Shown here: piece by piece, positions 1 through 8,699 of the stretch
How the letters are laid out: every line of letters begins with the position of its first letter
How positions within the stretch are numbered: position 1 is the first letter of the stretch
Source of the DNA: Ignavibacteriales bacterium
GTDB taxonomy: Bacteria; Bacteroidota; Ignavibacteria; Ignavibacteriales; Melioribacteraceae
Assembly: GCA_020061355.1 (NCBI GenBank)
Contig: JAGUYK010000017.1
Location: 1-59,514 of the forward strand
DNA: 59,514 nt
Reading direction: 5' to 3'
Made by a program: the position numbers and the translations under genes
Notes under the pieces: model-generated
The model's input: only the letters and a program-made list of their open reading frames with translations
What the model was told of the DNA's origin: nothing
Databases searched by the model: none

Positions 1-1770
1 ATGCTGATTTATTTTTATCAATTCAGGTTTTTGTTTAAATAACTTTAGTACATCTTCAAATAAAAATTTTTTTTTAGGGTTGTATAACGCTTTATATAAT
101 TCTTCGATTAGTCTGAAATCTTCTTCAGTATCTACTGTCCATCGGTGAAATGAGTAATCTTTATTGTTAGAAAAATTTTTTGTTTTAAATTTATCTTTAT
201 AGTTGTAAATATATGGTGTTACATGTTCTCGTTCATAAGGTGTTGCTGCATCATTCATTGCCTTTTCAAGTGCATTAAAAGTGAATATCTCCGTATCAAG
301 TCCGCGGGGAAAAGTTCTATCAATCACATTGCTCATATAATCGTATTCATCACTTTCTGATAAGAAGTGTTTCAGCATTTTGTCTATGATCGCGGGATCA
401 ATAATGGGGCAATCCGAAGTTATTCTAATAACAATATCTGCTTTGAAGAGTTTTGCTGTTTCGTAATAACGGGATAATACGTCACCAACGCTTCCTCGGA
501 AATAATCTATTTTATAATTTTTACAAAATTGTTCTGTCTTGTCATCAGCAAAATCTGTTGTAGTAGCAATTACAATTTTATCAATTAATTTTGAAAATGA
601 GAGACGATTAATGACGTGCCATAGCATTGGCATGCCGGAAATCTCTTTAAGTATTTTTCCCGGTAACCGGGTAGAGCCGTACCTTGCCTGAACTATTGCG
701 ACTTTATTCATTGATGAAATTTCTTTACTCAATAAATCCCAACTTAATGGTGTACCTCTTTCAATATTTACTTTAGCTTTTTTACCGAGTATCTCTTTTA
801 AGAATTTTGGCGGCAATCCATTTGATGGTCGGATTGAACGGACATTCGATTCCGTCAGCAATTCCCCCTGTTTAATATCCTCGACAATAAAAAGTGAACG
901 TGCAAATGTTCTACTCTTTTTAACTTTCTCCGACTGCTCAAATCCGGATTTACCAAGTGCCATTTCAATCGATCTGATCTCATCAACCATTTTCTTAAAT
1001 TGATCCGGCTCAAGTGAAAATTCTGAATCGGGTCCGTCAAGTTTTTTATCAAGTATGAAATGCTTCTCAATTATTCTTGCTCCAAGAGCAGAAGCCGCAA
1101 GAGGCACAGTTGTGCCGAGTGTGTGATCTGAAAGTCCAACAACAGTCTTAAACTTTTTTTGAAGGTATGGAATCGAATTTAAATTGGCATCTTCAATTTT
1201 TGCTGGATACTCTGAGGTACATTTTAAAAGTGCTATTTGATTATTACCCATTCTCTTACAGGCATCAATTGCTTCCTGTATCTCTATTTCAGTTGCAATT
1301 CCTGTTGATATGATAATTGGTTTTCCTTTTGAAGCGGCATACTCAACCAATGGTATATCAACAATTTCAAATGATGCAATTTTGTAAGCCGGTACATTCA
1401 TTTGCTCTAAAAAATCAACTGCAGTTTTATCAAATGGAGAAGAGAAACAGATTAAACCAAGTTCATCTGCAATTTTTTTTAGTTTCGGCTGCCACTCCCA
1501 TGGTGTAAATGCTTTCTTATAAAGCTGGTAAAGCGTTGTACCGTCCCAGATAGTCCCTTGTTGAATCTTGAAATATTCTTTGTTGCTGTCTATTGTTAAA
1601 GTATCTGCTGTGTATGTTTGTAATTTTACCGCGTCAGCGCCGCATTCTTTAATTACCTTAATAGACTCAGCCGCGACATCAAATTGCTGATTATGATTGG
1701 CAGAAAGTTCTGCAATTATAAATACTTTATTATCCTCTCCGAATTCAATATTTCCGATTTTTAATTTCAT
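1..1770 (-). CDS. PseI-SpsF fusion: pseudaminic-acid-type synthase fused to a cytidylyltransferase (3' end beyond window)
   Basis: One uninterrupted frame starts at the ATG at 1770 and is still open at position 1, giving at least 590 codons. Residues 1-270 are a NeuB-family synthase that condenses a hexose with phosphoenolpyruvate. The motif FIIAELSANHN near residue 17 is typical of PseI/SpsE, and SDHTLG lies near 214. An antifreeze-like SAF domain ends at GTPLSWDLL (about 339-347). After a short linker, residue 354 begins a COG1861/SpsF-type CMP-sugar transferase with VAIVQARYGSTRLPGK and later RITSDCPIIDP. The Met at 711 is exactly 353 codons downstream in the same frame with no stop between, so this is a true fusion. 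The last visible residues (ELIKINQH) look like the normal end of SpsF. It follows the PseG-PseH gene by two bases. Together the domains would make and CMP-activate the nonulosonic acid. The exact sugar is inferred from the neighbours. Confidence 0.88.
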   Translation of the reverse strand, partial: MKLKIGNIEFGEDNKVFIIAELSANHNQQFDVAAESIKVIKECGADAVKLQTYTADTLTIDSNKEYFKIQQGTIWDGTTLYQLYKKAFTPWEWQPKLKKIADELGLICFSSPFDKTAVDFLEQMNVPAYKIASFEIVDIPLVEYAASKGKPIIISTGIATEIEIQEAIDACKRMGNNQIALLKCTSEYPAKIEDANLNSIPYLQKKFKTVVGLSDHTLGTTVPLAASALGARIIEKHFILDKKLDGPDSEFSLEPDQFKKMVDEIRSIEMALGKSGFEQSEKVKKSRTFARSLFIVEDIKQGELLTESNVRSIRPSNGLPPKFLKEILGKKAKVNIERGTPLSWDLLSKEISSMNKVAIVQARYGSTRLPGKILKEISGMPMLWHVINRLSFSKLIDKIVIATTTDFADDKTEQFCKNYKIDYFRGSVGDVLSRYYETAKLFKADIVIRITSDCPIIDPAIIDKMLKHFLSESDEYDYMSNVIDRTFPRGLDTEIFTFNALEKAMNDAATPYEREHVTPYIYNYKDKFKTKNFSNNKDYSFHRWTVDTEEDFRLIEELYKALYNPKKKFLFEDVLKLFKQKPELIKINQH

Positions 1771-1772
1771 AA

Positions 1773-3236
1773 TTACGAACGCTCTAAAATGTATTTCATA
1801 AAAATGTGACCATTAATTATTTCATCACCGGTTAAAATAAATCCAGAAGAGATAAAACTGTTTATCGAAACATTGTTTTCTGGACGGATAAATGCAATAA
1901 TATTTTTAAGTGAATGTTTTTCAGCAAATATTTTTGAACAGGCACATTTTATAATTTTTTTGGAAAGACCTTTGCCCCGATATTCACTTGATATACTGAT
2001 GCTGGTAACTGCCGAGCTATCACTTAATTCGAATCTAATTTGACCTATGAAGCCATCCTTTTTATCGAACACCAGATAAAATCTGTAATCTTCTTGTGTA
2101 ACCTTTTTTGTGAACCATTGCTGATGTTCATTCCACCCAATTGGTTGAGTGTTTATTGAATTCTGTCTGACAGCGGGATCATTTGATAATCCGTAGACAA
2201 TTTCGGAATCCGATTCAATAGCATAACGGAAATAAAAACCATTCATATCGCATACTTTTTCAATCAGATAATTTACAACTCTTCTCGAACCCTGCCCATC
2301 AACATTATCTTTTCCTATTTTACTCAATTTTTTTCTGATAGAAATACTTTCTAATTTTTTTAACTCATCATTTAGTTTACGCATATAAAAACGGTCGTTA
2401 TGAAGAATCACATTTAGTAAAAATCCCTGCTTTTTCCATTCGCGGATATTATTCATCTGATTATCGGCAACAGCAATGGCTGTTGTAGGCGTTCCGGTTA
2501 CGGCAAGTTCATACAGGGTTTGACCGGCAGCGGTCACAGCAAAATCACTTGAAAGCATAAGGTTGCGCATTTGATTCGCATCCGGTGAATAATGAAATTC
2601 AACGTTATCATTCTTCAGATTTTCTATTTTATCTTTATTCTTAAATCCGCTTCCAATTACTACACTTTTTCTTACCAAAGGATAATTATCATTTAAGCTT
2701 TGTAGAATACCGGGCGTTAAGTTCTTTATATCCTGTCCGCCGAATGTAATGAGTATTGAAGAGACCTCTTTATTAATTTTTCGAACCGGAACATTCCAGA
2801 ATTCTTTTCTTATTGGAATATATTTAGCACCAAGTAGAAACTCATTTCCTGTTTTTTTATAAGGGAAATTTTCTGAATTAATAGTTCCGTTTAATATTAT
2901 TCCCTCAGGGTATTCTATTCTTAGGTTATCATCAATATAAAGGGAGTTGCCGGCTAATTTCCAGAAGTGACTATAGTATTCCTTTCCGGCAAGATAAGAA
3001 TCAATAATTAAAATATCGCTGTTGTTAATTTCCGTTGTAAGTTTTGTGGGGTGAGTAAGCCAATCCATAATTTCATAACGGCAATTAACGAGCAAAGACT
3101 GAGCATGTTTGTCCCCGTTTACATAAATAGTTGGAAAAATATTATGTTCAGCAAATGCCTGGTAAAGAGAGAGACATCGTGTTATGTGTCCGTGCCCGGT
3201 GTTTTCGAATCCCTCTGTAATTATTGAAACTTTCAT
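1773..3236 (-). CDS. PseG-PseH fusion: UDP-sugar hydrolase and N-acetyltransferase
   Basis: The 487-residue protein has two enzymes. Residues 1-325 match PseG/SpsG, a GT-B-like hydrolase that removes UDP from the 2,4-diacetamido sugar. Features are GHGHITR at 14-20, which places a His at 17 as in the catalytic His17 of Campylobacter PseG, GGQD at 166-169 and an AAGQTLYELA glycine loop at 237-246. Residues 332-487 are a GNAT acetyltransferase resembling PseH, with the acetyl-CoA loop SSEYRGKGLSKK near 416-427. In the Pse pathway PseH acetylates the 4-amino group just before PseG acts, so the fusion joins consecutive steps, though in reversed domain order. The start overlaps the pseC stop by four bases (ATGA), implying translational coupling. 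Domain assignment is firm; the substrate is inferred from the operon. Confidence 0.88.
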   Translation of the reverse strand: MKVSIITEGFENTGHGHITRCLSLYQAFAEHNIFPTIYVNGDKHAQSLLVNCRYEIMDWLTHPTKLTTEINNSDILIIDSYLAGKEYYSHFWKLAGNSLYIDDNLRIEYPEGIILNGTINSENFPYKKTGNEFLLGAKYIPIRKEFWNVPVRKINKEVSSILITFGGQDIKNLTPGILQSLNDNYPLVRKSVVIGSGFKNKDKIENLKNDNVEFHYSPDANQMRNLMLSSDFAVTAAGQTLYELAVTGTPTTAIAVADNQMNNIREWKKQGFLLNVILHNDRFYMRKLNDELKKLESISIRKKLSKIGKDNVDGQGSRRVVNYLIEKVCDMNGFYFRYAIESDSEIVYGLSNDPAVRQNSINTQPIGWNEHQQWFTKKVTQEDYRFYLVFDKKDGFIGQIRFELSDSSAVTSISISSEYRGKGLSKKIIKCACSKIFAEKHSLKNIIAFIRPENNVSINSFISSGFILTGDEIINGHIFMKYILERS

Positions 3237-4441
3237 TTGGTTTCAAGAGCTTTAACAATTGCACGTGAAATGTATTTTATGTCGGTCTTAGTTAGACCCG
3301 GATAAATTGGAATAGAAATTTCACGTTCATAAAATTTTTCAGCAACCGGAAAATCACCCGGTTTAAATCCGAATTTTTTTCTGTAAAACGGTTGTAGATG
3401 AACTGGAATGTAATGCACCTGGAAAACAACCCCCAATTCCTTTAAACGGTTATAATAAACTTTTTTATCAAGCTTAAGCTTATCAAATTTTATTTGAAGC
3501 GGGTACAAGTGATAAGCGTGTTTTGTATGTTTTGAAACATAAGGCGTTATTAAATTAATATAACCTGTAAAAAATTTGTTGTAGTAATCAGCAATCTTTC
3601 TTCTTTCGGTTAAGAACTTGTTGAGTTTTTTTAATTGGCTGATTCCAAGCGCGCACTGAAAATCAGTTATACGGTAATTAAATCCGACCTCGTGCATTTC
3701 ATAATACCATGGACCATCATTCTTCTCGAGTATTGAATCATCTTTGGTCATTCCATGTGTTCGAAGGATTTTAATTCGTTTATCAAGTTCAGGATTGTTT
3801 GTGAGGACAGCACCGCCTTCACCGGTTGTAATATGTTTTACCGGGTGAAAGCTGAGGTTAACGGCATCAGCATATTTAACGGCGTAATGAAGGTCGTTTT
3901 TATATTCGGCACCGAGAGCATGACAGAAATCATTTACTAATTGAAAACCGTACTTCTTCTTAAGCCGTGAAAGTGAATCCCAATCACATGGATGACCGGC
4001 ATAATCAACAGCAACAACTGCTTTAACTTTTTTATTTCTTGCGAGATAATATTTTATTTTTTTCTCTAGTTTCTTTGGATCTATATTATATGTTTTATTG
4101 TCGATGTCAGCGAAATCAACTTTTGCACCTGCATAAATTGCACAGTTAGCACTTGCAAGAAAGGTTATTGGAGAGGTAATAACAAGATCACCTTTTTTCC
4201 AACCGAGTCCTAGAGCAATTAAATGAAGTCCGGCAGTTCCGTTTGCCGCCACTGAGGCATATTTGGCGCCGAAATATTTACAAAGTTCCTGTTCAAATTG
4301 TTGAGACACAGGTCCCTGAGTAATGAATTGTGAAGGTAAAATTTCAGCTACACTTTTAATATCGGAGTTATCAATTGTTTGTTTGCCGTAGTAAAAAACT
4401 TTTGTTATTTGTGATTTGTGATCTGTAGTTGGTTTTTTCAT
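3233..4441 (-). CDS. pseC: PseC-like UDP-4-keto-6-deoxy-sugar aminotransferase
   Basis: This is a 402-residue DegT/DnrJ/EryC1-family PLP enzyme that adds the C4 amino group to the product of PseB. The PLP lysine is K202 in NLSFHPVKHITTGEGG, and ND at 170-171 sits where the pyridine-nitrogen Asp is expected. QTIDNSDI near residue 21 matches the usual start of PseC proteins, which normally begin at a YG(K/R)Q-like motif. Here about 16 residues precede that motif (MKKPTTDHKSQITKVF), encoded mostly by a 7-bp degenerate tandem repeat at 4401-4435. No other Met lies before the motif, so the extended start is kept. The gene lies 62 bases after pseB. Confidence 0.9.
   Translation of the reverse strand: MKKPTTDHKSQITKVFYYGKQTIDNSDIKSVAEILPSQFITQGPVSQQFEQELCKYFGAKYASVAANGTAGLHLIALGLGWKKGDLVITSPITFLASANCAIYAGAKVDFADIDNKTYNIDPKKLEKKIKYYLARNKKVKAVVAVDYAGHPCDWDSLSRLKKKYGFQLVNDFCHALGAEYKNDLHYAVKYADAVNLSFHPVKHITTGEGGAVLTNNPELDKRIKILRTHGMTKDDSILEKNDGPWYYEMHEVGFNYRITDFQCALGISQLKKLNKFLTERRKIADYYNKFFTGYINLITPYVSKHTKHAYHLYPLQIKFDKLKLDKKVYYNRLKELGVVFQVHYIPVHLQPFYRKKFGFKPGDFPVAEKFYEREISIPIYPGLTKTDIKYISRAIVKALETK
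4401..4435. repeat. Degenerate 7-bp tandem repeat inside pseC
   Basis: Five consecutive heptads read on the plus strand: TTTGTTA, TTTGTGA, TTTGTGA, TCTGTAG, TTGGTTT. They lie in frame inside the first 14 codons of pseC and encode the non-conserved N-terminal extension. Similar heptads are found in pseB and in the GT4 gene at 14126. Confidence 0.7.
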
Positions 4442-4503
4442 TTGATCTTCGATTTAATAGAGTTGATTAACGAATTAATTTTCATGCTATTTACCAATAA
4501 AAA

Positions 4504-5538
4504 TCACCGGTTACTGGTCACATTTTTACTAATTAACTGTTTTAACTCATCCACAGATAAAAACCAGGGGTTTGTACCACTGTTATACTTGAAACTAAAT
4601 TCGCAAAACTTACCTGGTTTACTGTTACTGGTTGTTCTGAATTTTTCAGTATCCCATAATTTTAACTGCTCATTTAATCCAAGCTGAACCGAAGGAAGGA
4701 TAACAAAATACTTTTCGAACTCAATTGTATTTAATGCGTCAGCTTCGGTTATCATTTCCTCATGGATTTTTTCACCGGGACGAATACCAACAATTTCAAT
4801 TTTGCATTCTGGCGCAACGGCTTTTGCGAGATCAGTTATTGTGAATGAAGGAATCTTAGGTACAAACAATTCACCGCCCCACATTCTATTAAGGCATGCT
4901 AAAACAAAATCTACACCTTCTTGCAAGGTTATATTAAATCGGGTCATTCGTTCATCTGTAATTGGAAGTAAACCGTTTTTCCTCTTATCGATAAAGAACG
5001 GAATGACCGAACCGCGGCTTCCCATTACATTTCCATAACGTACCACAGAGAATTTAATATCATGTGTTCCGCGGTAATTGTTTGCGGCAATAAATAGTTT
5101 ATCGGAGGTGAGTTTCGTTGCGCCGTAAAGGTTTATAGGAGCGGCGGCTTTATCAGTACTTAGCGCTATTACCTTTTTTACTCCCGATTCAAAGCATGCA
5201 TCAATTACATTTTGTCCGCCGATAATATTTGTCTTAACCGCTTCGAAGGGGTTGTATTCTGCAGCCGGAACCTGTTTAAGAGCAGCGGCATGTATTACTA
5301 TTTCAACTCCTTCCATTGCACGAACAAGGCGTTTTTCGTCTCTAACGTCACCGATAAAGTAGCGCATCAAGACACCTTCTTTTTTGAATCTAGAGTTGTT
5401 TTGCATTTCGTATTGCTTTAATTCATCCCGGCTGTAAATAATTATTTTCTTCGGGTTATACAGTTTGAGAACCGTTTCAACAAACTTTTTGCCGAAAGAA
5501 CCGGTTCCGCCGGTTATAAGAATAGTCTTGCCGTTCAT
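4504..5538 (-). CDS. pseB: PseB-like UDP-GlcNAc 4,6-dehydratase (C5-inverting)
   Basis: This 344-residue extended SDR enzyme would catalyse the first step of pseudaminic-acid-type synthesis, making the 4-keto-6-deoxy-L-altro intermediate from UDP-GlcNAc. The NAD(P) loop GGTGSFG is at 10-16. The catalytic segment STDKAAAPINLYGATK at 127-142 carries the Asp-Lys pair of inverting dehydratases plus Y138 and K142. A good AGAGGA ribosome site precedes the ATG. It heads the pse gene run. The C-terminus after about residue 295 is low in conservation and partly coded by heptad repeats (4609-4636 and 4506-4526), making the protein slightly longer than the roughly 330 residues usual for the family. Confidence 0.92.
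   Translation of the reverse strand: MNGKTILITGGTGSFGKKFVETVLKLYNPKKIIIYSRDELKQYEMQNNSRFKKEGVLMRYFIGDVRDEKRLVRAMEGVEIVIHAAALKQVPAAEYNPFEAVKTNIIGGQNVIDACFESGVKKVIALSTDKAAAPINLYGATKLTSDKLFIAANNYRGTHDIKFSVVRYGNVMGSRGSVIPFFIDKRKNGLLPITDERMTRFNITLQEGVDFVLACLNRMWGGELFVPKIPSFTITDLAKAVAPECKIEIVGIRPGEKIHEEMITEADALNTIEFEKYFVILPSVQLGLNEQLKLWDTEKFRTTSNSKPGKFCEFSFKYNSGTNPWFLSVDELKQLISKNVTSNR
4506..4636. repeat. Two short heptad repeat patches in the 3' part of pseB
   Basis: At 4609-4636 the plus strand reads CTTACCT, GGTTTAC, TGTTACT, GGTTGTT. At 4506-4526 it reads CACCGGT, TACTGGT, CACATTT. The two patches share the element GGTTACTGGT-like sequence with 7-bp spacing. Both are translated, giving Thr/Ser/Asn/Lys-rich stretches near the pseB C-terminus. 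The repeats are degenerate, so the call rests on period and shared sub-motifs only. Confidence 0.5.
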
Positions 5539-5618
5539 AAATCCTCTTGTTTAACTAAAGGCAAATTTAGGAAAATTATTAATCTTATTGTTGTGAAAAT
5601 TTGATATGACTTAAGGTA

Positions 5619-5650
5619 TAAAAGGGGGAGACGCGATAAATCGCGTCTCT
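5619..5650 (-). terminator. Rho-independent terminator of the AbgT gene
   Basis: GAGACGCGAT at 5628-5637 pairs perfectly with ATCGCGTCTC at 5640-5649. Read on the minus strand, the hairpin follows the transporter stop by a few bases and is followed by CCCCCTTTTATA, a short U tract. It separates the transporter from pseB downstream. Confidence 0.75.
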
Positions 5651-5656
5651 TCAGGA

Positions 5657-7195
5657 TTAATTTAGAAATAATGGTCCATCCGGTCCGGTTGGTAAACCGA
5701 GCCACATCCATAAAACAAGTAGCAATGTCCATAAAATTGTAAAGATAATTGAATAGGGAATCATTGTAGAGATGATGGTACCAATTCCATACTTCTCATT
5801 GTACTTTTGGGCGAATGCAACTATTAATGCAAAGTAGCTCATCATTGGTGTTATAAGGTTTGTCACCGAATCACCAATTCTGAAAGCTGCTTGTGTAAGT
5901 GCCGGGTGATATCCGAGCAGCATGAACATCGGTATAAAGACCGGAGCCATAATTGCCCACTTAGCAGAGGCGCTTCCCATGAACATGTTAATGAAAGCTG
6001 CAAGTAGAACGAACATTACAATTAAGGGAACTCCCGTCAATCCAATATTTTTAAGAAACTCGGCGCCTTGGATTGCAAAAATCAACCCTAAATTGCTGTA
6101 ACGGAAAAAGTAAACAAACTGTGCAGCAAAAAAAACAAGAACAATATATGTTGCCATTGTACCCATCGATTTAATTATATGCTTCATCATGTCCTTATCA
6201 TTCTTAATTGACTTAACAACAATTCCATAAACCAGTCCGGGTACAAGAAAGAAAATAAGTATTCCTGTTATTATTCCATCGAAAAAAGGCGAGTGAAGGA
6301 TTTCACCCGTTTTAGGATTTCTGAACAAACCATTTTCCGGGATTACGGTTAAGGCAAGAAGAGCAATAATTATAATCAAACTAATTCCGGCCCATTTCAA
6401 TCCTTTCTTTTCAATAAAAGTTATTTCTTCAACTGGAATCTTTTCTGCACTTCCGTCATAATTCTTTAGTCTTGGTTCAACAATTTTTTCTGTTACCCAG
6501 GTGCCCGCAACTACAATTAGAAATGCCGAAGCAAACATGAAATAAAAATTAACCGCCGCATTAATTGTAATATTCGGGTCAATAATTTGAGCCGCAGATT
6601 GCGAAAGTCCCGCAAGTATAGGGTCAACCGAACCGATCAGAAAATTTGCGCCGAATCCACCGCTTACACCGCAGAATGCTGCGGCCAAACCTGCCATCGG
6701 GTGTCTTCCAAGTGCATGAAATATAATCGCACCGAGTGGAATCAAAATTACATATCCGGCTTCAGATGCAAGATGCGAAATTATTCCGGCGAATACGATT
6801 GTTCCGGTGATAAGTTTTTTTGGTGCATTCAACACTAAAGAACGAATCATAGAAGTAAACAAACCGGATCCCTCAGCAACACCAATTCCTATCATGACAG
6901 CAAGTACATATCCTAACGGCGGGAAGTTTACAAAATTGTAGGTGATGTTTGTATAGATCCATCGGATGCCATCGCCATTAACCAGACTTTTAACAGAGAT
7001 AGTTGATCCATCTGCGGGGTGAATTGCCTGCCAGACAAGTAAATCACCAAGCCACGAAATAAAAACGACCAATAATGCAAGAATTCCAAAAAGAGTTGCC
7101 GGGTGAGGAAGTTTGTTGCCAATAATTTCAATGTAGTCTAATGATTTGTTAAATATTCGGGATGCTAGTTTTGTTGAACTCAATAAAACCTCCAT
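5657..7195 (-). CDS. AbgT-family transporter
   Basis: A 512-residue integral membrane protein with about 11-13 hydrophobic segments, matching the AbgT family (p-aminobenzoyl-glutamate uptake in E. coli; other members export antifolates). Recognisable parts are LPHPATLFGILALLV at the first membrane segment, the SGLFTSMIRS region, SHLASEAGYVILIPLGA, and a C-terminal GDSVTNLITPMMSYFAL segment. Length fits the family. It sits between glycan genes but has its own terminator and a 98-base upstream gap, so it is probably an independent unit rather than a glycan exporter. The substrate cannot be read from sequence. Confidence 0.85.
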   Translation of the reverse strand: MEVLLSSTKLASRIFNKSLDYIEIIGNKLPHPATLFGILALLVVFISWLGDLLVWQAIHPADGSTISVKSLVNGDGIRWIYTNITYNFVNFPPLGYVLAVMIGIGVAEGSGLFTSMIRSLVLNAPKKLITGTIVFAGIISHLASEAGYVILIPLGAIIFHALGRHPMAGLAAAFCGVSGGFGANFLIGSVDPILAGLSQSAAQIIDPNITINAAVNFYFMFASAFLIVVAGTWVTEKIVEPRLKNYDGSAEKIPVEEITFIEKKGLKWAGISLIIIIALLALTVIPENGLFRNPKTGEILHSPFFDGIITGILIFFLVPGLVYGIVVKSIKNDKDMMKHIIKSMGTMATYIVLVFFAAQFVYFFRYSNLGLIFAIQGAEFLKNIGLTGVPLIVMFVLLAAFINMFMGSASAKWAIMAPVFIPMFMLLGYHPALTQAAFRIGDSVTNLITPMMSYFALIVAFAQKYNEKYGIGTIISTMIPYSIIFTILWTLLLVLWMWLGLPTGPDGPLFLN

Positions 7196-7293
7196 CTTGG
7201 ATTAGGGTTTGCAAAGTTAAAATTTTTGTATTTAAGAAAAAAAGAAAAACGGTTTAAATCGATATTGATAGATGACTTAAAATGCTGATTTTG

Positions 7294-8676
7294 CTATAAG
7301 TTTTGAAAAAGGATTCCTTCCTTGAATTTTTTCTCTATATTCTTTTCCCGATAAAATTCGTCAAAATACTGGTTATAGGTACTATAAAGATATTCCAGTT
7401 TATCCATTTTGTAATTTTCAAAAACCCACAAATGTTTTTTTAGTTTATATATCCGGGAAAAAATTGAGTGGTTGTAAAAAGGCGCGGCAATTCGGATTAG
7501 AATGTAAACGAACCAGTGCCATAAATGAAATTCATATTTTGCTTTTTGGATTGTAGAGTTCTGAAGGGTTTTATCGAAATAGTTTGAGGCGCGGATATGG
7601 TTTAATCCGTCACCAAATCCAATAATGTCTTTAATCATTTTTTTTCTGATTGTATCTTTCTCTTCATTAAAAAAATCTTCGATTCTATTTTTTGAATAGT
7701 ACAGATCAATCATTTTTTGCAGAGCTTCGTGGCTTTTTATAAGCGGGGAGCCCTTATAAAGAGGATCTCGGTTAAAATCAGGATCGGGATTTATAAAAAC
7801 TGTCTGTTTACCCATTAACCATGCTTCAAGCGCAGTTGTAGATTCGAAGCAAGTCCACAGGTCGGATACGCTTATTAAATCATGAATTGATTCTTCTCCG
7901 CAGAGATAAATGACATTTTTATAATGTGTAAGCTCACTCATTTCATTCTTAACAGACTCAGGTCTTTCCGGTGCATTCTCTTGGGGATGCTGCTTAAGAA
8001 TGAAAAGTGTATCAGGATTATTTTCAATTGTTAACTGTAAAATATCCCTGACTTTTTTTCTTTGCTCTTCAATCCAGTCTAATTTATTCTTATTACCTTT
8101 TGCCCATGCTAATAATTCTTCTTTTCCCCGCTTATGATCAAGTTTACCAAAAGCCCAGCCGGCATAACCGATTACCTTTTGATACTGTTGCTTATTATAT
8201 TTTTTAAGAAAATCTTCTTTCTTTAAAAACTGGTAAATTTTATAGCGGTCGAATCCAACTCCGCCGGTTACAACGATCTTCTTCTCCGCGTCAGGCACTT
8301 CCTTCTTTAAGAATTCGGCTGTTCTGTCGCTCCAGCAGCAGACATAATCCTGGTAAAATTTTCTAGCGCGGTTAAATCCCCAATAGTTGAAACTGCCGTC
8401 AGTCCTGAAGTTGCCTTCGGAGATCAATGCAAAGAGCGGAATATTTTGTTCGTGAGCAATTTTAGAAATTTCGAAATAGAGATTTGAACCAATTGTATTT
8501 GCCTGAAGAATTACATCTGGTTTTAGTTTATATATCCGGTGAATTTCGATATTGAGCGCATGTTGAAATTCACAGTTGAGCAATCGTTCTGCGAAATAAC
8601 GTATTGGTAGAAGCATCTCAACATCCCGCCCCACAGCATCATCTGTAAAGCATAGAACTTTGAATTTCTTAGCCAT
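7294..8676 (-). CDS. GT-B glycosyltransferase / CDP-glycerol-transferase-like surface carbohydrate protein
   Basis: A 460-residue cytosolic protein with an N-terminal Rossmann-like part (KFKVLCFTDDAVGRDVEM) and a C-terminal nucleotide-binding half around residues 240-330. That half contains FILKQHPQENA, a SDLWTCFESTTALEAWLMGK segment and TVFINPDPDFNRD. The ESTTALEA helix followed by an Asp-rich turn resembles CDP-glycerol glycerophosphotransferase-like and other surface-carbohydrate GT-B enzymes. It lies 23 bases after a GT4 gene in the same transcription direction and likely adds a unit to the same polymer. Donor and acceptor are unknown. Confidence 0.6.
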   Translation of the reverse strand: MAKKFKVLCFTDDAVGRDVEMLLPIRYFAERLLNCEFQHALNIEIHRIYKLKPDVILQANTIGSNLYFEISKIAHEQNIPLFALISEGNFRTDGSFNYWGFNRARKFYQDYVCCWSDRTAEFLKKEVPDAEKKIVVTGGVGFDRYKIYQFLKKEDFLKKYNKQQYQKVIGYAGWAFGKLDHKRGKEELLAWAKGNKNKLDWIEEQRKKVRDILQLTIENNPDTLFILKQHPQENAPERPESVKNEMSELTHYKNVIYLCGEESIHDLISVSDLWTCFESTTALEAWLMGKQTVFINPDPDFNRDPLYKGSPLIKSHEALQKMIDLYYSKNRIEDFFNEEKDTIRKKMIKDIIGFGDGLNHIRASNYFDKTLQNSTIQKAKYEFHLWHWFVYILIRIAAPFYNHSIFSRIYKLKKHLWVFENYKMDKLEYLYSTYNQYFDEFYREKNIEKKFKEGILFQNL

Positions 8677-8699
8677 AAATATATTCCTGCAATTTAATT

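Noticed and set aside
6587-6838. Plus-strand open frame inside the AbgT gene
   Set aside because: It lies wholly antisense to a well-conserved transporter and has Arg/Cys-rich shadow composition. Same reasoning applied to other antisense frames.
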